DNA of 64,000 bases from Hippasteria phrygiana (Eukaryota > Echinodermata > Asteroidea > Valvatida > Goniasteridae). Under the pieces are notes generated by a model. It was not told the DNA's origin and searched no databases. It worked only from the letters and a program-made list of their open reading frames with translations. Positions within the stretch are counted from its first letter, which is position 1. Each line of letters begins with the position of its first letter. A program made the position numbers and the translations under genes. The stretch covers positions 1,364,001 to 1,428,000 of the forward strand of contig JAZGUH010000153.1 of NCBI GenBank assembly GCA_037893225.1. Direction: 5' to 3'. Shown here in pieces: positions 59,326-64,000 of this stretch.

Positions 59326-59907
59326 ATTGTTAATTATTACCAATTCCATCCTTATTTGCATACATCACCAGCAATTACTGGTGTAAGCTAATTCTATTAT
59401 CCTGTCCCTGTATTTGAAGCAATCTGAATGATGAGGGAGGTATCTAGCCCCATTACTGGTAATCTGGCCAAGCAGTGATTAGGTCATCACAAATCAGTAA
59501 TAAAGTCAAATCCCAAGCAAGGTCACACATCCGATAGCATGAAACTCAGCTTTCTGCCTGTTCCCACCAATGTACTCTAGTTGTACCTAGATGTAGAACA
59601 AAAAGTTATGCCAATAGCTTTTACCCTCGTTCTGTATCTCTGTGGAATTCTAATACCTGGTGCATGTTTCCCTTCATCTTACGATCTTTCCTGCTTCAAG
59701 AGGAATATCAATTCCTACCTCTTGTATCTTGGATTACTTTTCTTTTAGTGGCTTTTAGCCTTGTTGGAAGCAAACTTGCATTAAAAAAAAACCTCTTCCG
59801 TGTGTTGCATTAAGGTATCATGACCATCACCAGGGATTCCGTGCCGAAGTCCCCCCCCCCCCATGGACGGTGCACTGTAGGACACTGGTTCCAATTCCTT
59901 CCATCAC

Positions 59908-62900
59908 CTCGTGTCCATCTGCAGGTTCACCGATAGCTCCTCCATTTTGTATTTTCTGTGATATGAAAAATGCCCCAAAGAAACCCCAAATGCAATTAGT
60001 TTCAATTGTAATGATATGAGATTGGAGTGATTAGTGGTAGGTTGGGTATCTGTATATGTATTTTTCATCCTTTTGTGGCATGGTTTCAATTAAAGTCATG
60101 GAAGCTTCTTTTTTTCGGTACTATCATGGAAGGTGTTCCAGTGGCCTTTCATCATTAGTTCCCCCGGTCCAAACTTTCAAACTTCCAACCAATCAATAAC
60201 ACATTGTTTACCCTCTTTCGAGCTGTGTGATGTCTACATACAGCCTCTAGTTTATATAATATAACTCTGTGACTAAGTCTTTCATCAATATGGAAGCTTG
60301 TGGCATTTATCCCACTGAATATAGGCGACGGCCACAGCCATAGTTTGAAAAAGACCACCTGGCTGGTTGCCATTTATATGCGCATTCCTGTGCGTACTCA
60401 ATCCATTGTTTGCCTACTGTGTGTGTTACGCTTGGCTGCACAAGCCTATATGGCATACCAGTACCATTAATAACAGCTGGACAAAATGGGTTAAAGATGG
60501 CTGAATCAACTGTTTTAACCCTAACCCACTGTTTTAACCCTAACCCCCTAGACCCTTTTTGCTAGGAACCATCCTCAATCCTCCAAAATCCTCCGATTGC
60601 CCTGCCCCAAAAAATGCAATCCTCCAAAATCCTCCGCTTTTAACACCATTCATCCTCAATCCTGCAAAATCCTCTTTTTCTTGAAACACCATTCATCCAA
60701 AATCCTCTTTTTCTTGAAATACCATTCATCCTCAATCCTCCAAAATCATATTTTTCTTGAAATACCATTCATCCTCAATCCTCCAAAATCCTCCAAAACT
60801 ACAAGGATGATTTTGGAGGATTGAGGTGGGTTAGGGTTAAAGGGCTGTTAACTGGTTTGTGTGAGTCCAAACCAGAAGGCTTTTCCAATTTCGATCCACC
60901 TAAGCTCATTTCAGTAATCCCATACCGTGATCACAGGATATCCATCTTGTTTGTCTTTCTTTCTTTCTTTGCAGAATGACCCATAGTCTTGGCGTTAAAA
61001 ATCTGATTTAACACTTGGATAAATATGGCTGTCTACACCTACCTTGCAATGTCCAATGCTCCCAGTTGCTTCATTTGACCGCCAATTTCCGTCTTTGTAA
61101 ATGAACCCAAGAGGGCGCTATACACAATTATAGTCTCCTCCTCCACAGTCTCAGCTGAAATAATAACCACAAAGTAATGTCAGTATTTAACATTTTGTTG
61201 TCAAAGTGAACAAAGAAAGCTGGCAGTAATGGGCTTTGAACTTGGTACCTCTGGAATTCTGTACCGGCGCTCTACCAACTGAGCTATCTTGCCCTATGTT
61301 GGTGGTCTCCCAAATTGTCAGTGTCTTTGTTCAGGTGGGCGCTAGTTAGAAATCATAAATCCAGAATGCCGTGTAACCAGGGATCATGCCCAATCACTTC
61401 TGACTAGCGCCCCCGACCAAAGATACTGACAATTTGGGAGAATGCCAACATAGGGCAACATAGCTCAGTTGGTAGAGCGCCGGTACGGTGTTCCGGAGGT
61501 CCCAGGTTGGAATCCCACTCCTGTCAGTTTTCTTTGTTCACTTTGACAATTTCTTCAAACTACCTAGTCAGTTTCCCTGTTTGACGATAAATATTATCTT
61601 AACAAATTAATAATTTTAGGCTTGGAGAAAGATTCCGCTAGGATTCAAACATCAGGCCCACTTTTACTTTTGTCATAAAATAATACACTGTCTCAGTGAG
61701 TGATCATCCTTTTGTGTTTAAACACATTATTTCCCAGGCTTGCATAGCCTGGCTTGCATTACCCACAACAATCTTGAGCAGCCCAATGATGTGCTGGAGA
61801 TAGCCACTTTGGAGACACATTGATGGAAGCCAGGGTATGCACGTCAGACACTCCGACAACACTGCCAAAACACAGAGATTTCCAAATCGTCAAATTCACT
61901 ACAAATGTATCATACAAGAAGGTATTCTCAACCAGTAACCTCTTCTACATACCTAGCTGCTAAAAACTGGTTCTGAATTTTCTCTATTTTTGAGAAAAGT
62001 AGGTGATACAATTTTTAGAAAGGTATCACCATTCACCGCATTGCAGATGCATACTACTTTGGGAAAAAAAGCATTATTCGTTACACGTCAAGATTGACAT
62101 ATATTTGCACTGTAGGTGTCATGAATCCCTTTCATCACTTGTATGTAGGGAAACAGGTGGTGGATAATTCAGAGGAAGTAGGGAGTGTGGGGGAAAAGTA
62201 GTAAAAAGGAAATCTCGGGACATTCTACATTCCAGTACTGACCACACATACATTCCAGAACTGACCACACGAACAGTCAGGGGTGATAGGGTGGAGAGGA
62301 GTCGGTCAGATCTTAGAGCAGAGTCAGATATAGACATCTCATATGTTGAGCTACTACAGCAATAAACGTACATACAAGCACAGTACTTGAGAACACTTAT
62401 CTTTGTATGGAGTCCGAGAGCAAATGGAGAAGTAGGTCCTTAACCCTCCTACTGTTATAACTATCACAACCTATATAAAAAAAAAAAAAACCTCTTCCTC
62501 TCCCACAGCTTGTGTGTCTCAACCTGTCACTCGATAGGTTTTGATAGATAGGGTAGTTGGCTCTATTTTGGCACCGAGAGAGGGAGGGTTGATGGAGAAG
62601 TATGGCCATAACAGTAGGAATGAAGAACGTCAAATTTTTACTTATCTCAGCAGGTTTTAGTTGCATGTCTGATTGGTAATCTCATAGCTCTAATGCCAAC
62701 AAATTTCCAATTCAATTTAAACATTTATTTTTCAGTGAAACCCCCCCCCCCCCCCCCCAAAAAAAATAAAATAAAATAAACACAGACAAAGCAGTTTTAT
62801 GCATTGCCGATACTCTAAATCCGGAAACGAGACATCCGTTGGACGTCAACATATCTTAGACTACTCAAGAAGTGATTCTTATAATACCTTGAATTCCGAG

Positions 62901-63046
62901 CAACCAGAGTTCGTTGACATCGGCCCAGTATGGCTGGTATGCCACACATACTTCATGGACACTCCCACTGGCGACCTGGAACGAGGCCTTGAACAGGTCT
63001 AGGGTACGGCCGACAAATTTCTTGGTGGTTGATAGATCTCGGACGT
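59908..63046 (-). CDS. Three internal exons of an unrecognised gene, partial, runs off the right edge
   Basis: Exons in transcript order: 63046-62888, 61154-61043, 59955-59908. Each has an AG acceptor and GT donor, and the split codons fit in both joins (phase 1 then phase 2), giving 106 residues without a stop. The peptide begins DVRDLSTTKKFVGRTLDLFK and continues ASFQVASGSVHEVCVAYQPY. Exon 2 starts ETVEEETIIVYSALLGSFTK, and exon 3 reads KYKMEELSVNLQMDT. No Cys/His cluster, membrane segment or catalytic motif is visible. I do not recognise the family. In mammals BBS7 lies near TRPC3 and KIAA1109/BLTP1, but nothing in this sequence proves a link. The 5' part lies beyond 64000; the 3' part was not found. 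The gene converges on the GH3 gene. Confidence 0.68.
60515..60840. mobile_element. TTAA element with TTAACCCTAACC ends and internal tandem repeat
   Basis: It opens TTAACCCTAACCCACTG and closes GTGGGTTAGGGTTAA. Between them a unit of about 40-45 bp (CCTCAATCCTCCAAAATCCT then CTTTTTCTTGAAATACCATTCAT) is repeated about four times with losses. The final GATTTTGGAGGATTGAGG is the inverse of the unit start. Confidence 0.78.
61198..61560. mobile_element. Head-to-head pair of family A tRNA-like SINEs
   Basis: A minus-strand copy (61198-61300) faces a plus-strand copy (about 61450-61545), with leaders meeting between about 61310 and 61440, so CAAATTGTCAGTGTCTTTGT pairs with AAGATACTGACAATTTG. Both outer ends carry AAAGTGAACAAAGAAA or its inverse. 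It lies immediately upstream of exon 61154 on the minus strand. Confidence 0.75.
62440..62625. mobile_element. Inverted-end repeat shared with 54788-54925
   Basis: The ends TCCTACTGTTATAAC and GGCCATAACAGTAGGA are partial inverses. The interior CACAGCTTGTGTGTCTCAAC and CTCGATAGGTTTTGATAGAT occur with few changes in the other copy. Confidence 0.65.
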
Positions 63047-63309
63047 CTGTAACAAAAATAGTACTTGCACTGTCATATATGCTGGTTCAGGAAGAGATTG
63101 GAATATTGCAAAGCCTGTCGTTCCTCAATCTTTTTGCATGGATAGAAAAATCATACAATGATAGTTTTTTATGCACGGTGAGAAAAAAAAGTATACCGAA
63201 ACGAAAGACATATCCCATATTAATTAAACTGTCACCAAATTAGTATTAATTTGTAGCATCATCTAAAAATGTTCGTGTACAAGTTTTTGTAGGATTGAGT
63301 GATAGTAAC

Positions 63310-63552
63310 TGGGGCCAATTTCATAAAGCTGTTGAGCACAAAAATTTGCTTAGCATAAAAATGTCTTGCTTATATAAAACAGGTTACCAGCTAAAAGTCC
63401 ATGTAATTTTCATGCTAAGTAAACAACAGCTGAATACCAGTCAAAAGCAATATTCCACACATGGAAATCTGGTTGGTAATCCAGTTTTTATCAAGGAAGC
63501 ATTTGCATGCTAAGTAAATTTATTTGCTTATCAGTTTTATGAAATTGGCCCC
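63310..63552. mobile_element. TIR element, CAGGGGCCAATTTCA family, copy 2
   Basis: The ends CTGGGGCCAATTTCAT and ATGAAATTGGCCCCTG are inverted. Same interior as 55916-56140. Confidence 0.78.
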
Positions 63553-63709
63553 TGGTGATTAGTGTGGGTGTACACATGACAGGGTACACTCACACCAGCT
63601 GTATGCATATAATCCTACACTATATTGGACACGGACGTGTTTACTGGCTTTGCACAGACACCTCATGCTCAGTAATTAGTGACCCGATGTGGGGGAGTGA
63701 CCTATAATT

Positions 63710-64000
63710 TTAACCTCTTGAATACAGACGACAGCCATAGCTACGGTTTGAAAAAGACCACCTGGCCAGTTGATGTCTACAGGCGCATTCCTGTGTACAC
63801 TCAATCATTCATGTTTCAACTATATTGTTCTTGAATGGGAGGGTAATGAATAGATGGGGATTTTTCAAACAAAACTTTCATTCGTACAAAAGGGGGGGGG
63901 GGGGGGGGGTGCTCAGCGTGCAATGAATAGGGCCAGTCTTTTCACTGCGGTGGCTATTGCTTGCGTTTACGCTTGGCTGCGCAGCCCTTTCAGTGAGAGC
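63710..64000 (+). mobile_element. TTAA MITE, disrupted, at the window edge
   Basis: It starts TTAACCTCTTGAATACAGAC and keeps AAAGACCACCTGGCCAGTTG and GGCGCATTCCTGTG to about 63805. The middle is replaced by other sequence with a poly(G) run (63891-63910). GCTTGGCTGCGCAGCC near 63970 may be its right half. Confidence 0.6.

Larger units (their letters stand above)
54246..59907. other. GH3 3' flank and intron or 3' region of the right-edge gene, repeats only
   Basis: I saw no supportable exon. It contains the 29306-type repeat (54340-54500), a repeat at 54788-54925 shared with 62440-62625, TTAA fragments, four inverted-repeat elements, a family C SINE (58985-59325) and poly(C)/poly(G) runs. The last exon of the minus-strand gene may lie here unrecognised. 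Confidence 0.5.

Noticed and set aside
62119..62373. 84-codon minus-strand frame between two exons of the right-edge gene
   Set aside because: The flanking exons already join in phase without it, and it contains a local duplication of about 22 bp.

Overview
This looks like a piece of an invertebrate deuterostome nuclear genome, most likely an echinoderm; no taxonomic marker is present, so this is inference. The genes have many short exons with GT-AG introns. Their products align closely with human proteins as I remember them. About 90% of the sequence is intron or spacer, packed with short inverted-repeat DNA transposons, tRNA-derived SINEs, foldback elements and many poly(C)/poly(G) tracts. 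Nothing looks bacterial, viral or plasmid-like.

Layout. (1) 1-6068: no gene seen, only repeats. (2) 6069-20911, minus strand: a complete UMPS gene (bifunctional UMP synthase) in 11 exons encoding 478 aa. (3) 20912-22387: a 1.48 kb head-to-head spacer holding two inverted-repeat elements and an E2F-like site. (4) 22388-41734, plus strand: a complete BBS7 gene (BBSome subunit) in 14 exons encoding 716 aa. (5) 44444-53807, plus strand: a complete animal GH3-domain gene (acyl-adenylating family) in 7 exons encoding 610 aa. (6) 53808-64000: mostly repeats, plus three phase-compatible exons of an unrecognised minus-strand gene (59908-63046) that runs off the right edge and converges on the GH3 gene.

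Every internal splice junction was checked by hand for GT/AG and for reading phase. All three complete models close in frame from ATG to stop. They sum to 1437, 2151 and 1833 coding bases including the stop codons.

The genes do not form a pathway: UMPS makes pyrimidines, BBS7 is ciliary and the GH3 protein is of unknown role in animals. The most interesting points are an 83-bp tandem array that copied the last UMPS splice acceptor about ten times, well-delimited transposons with exact target duplications and nested insertions, a minisatellite that arose inside a TTAA element, and the animal GH3 enzyme. I found no convincing new multi-gene system.
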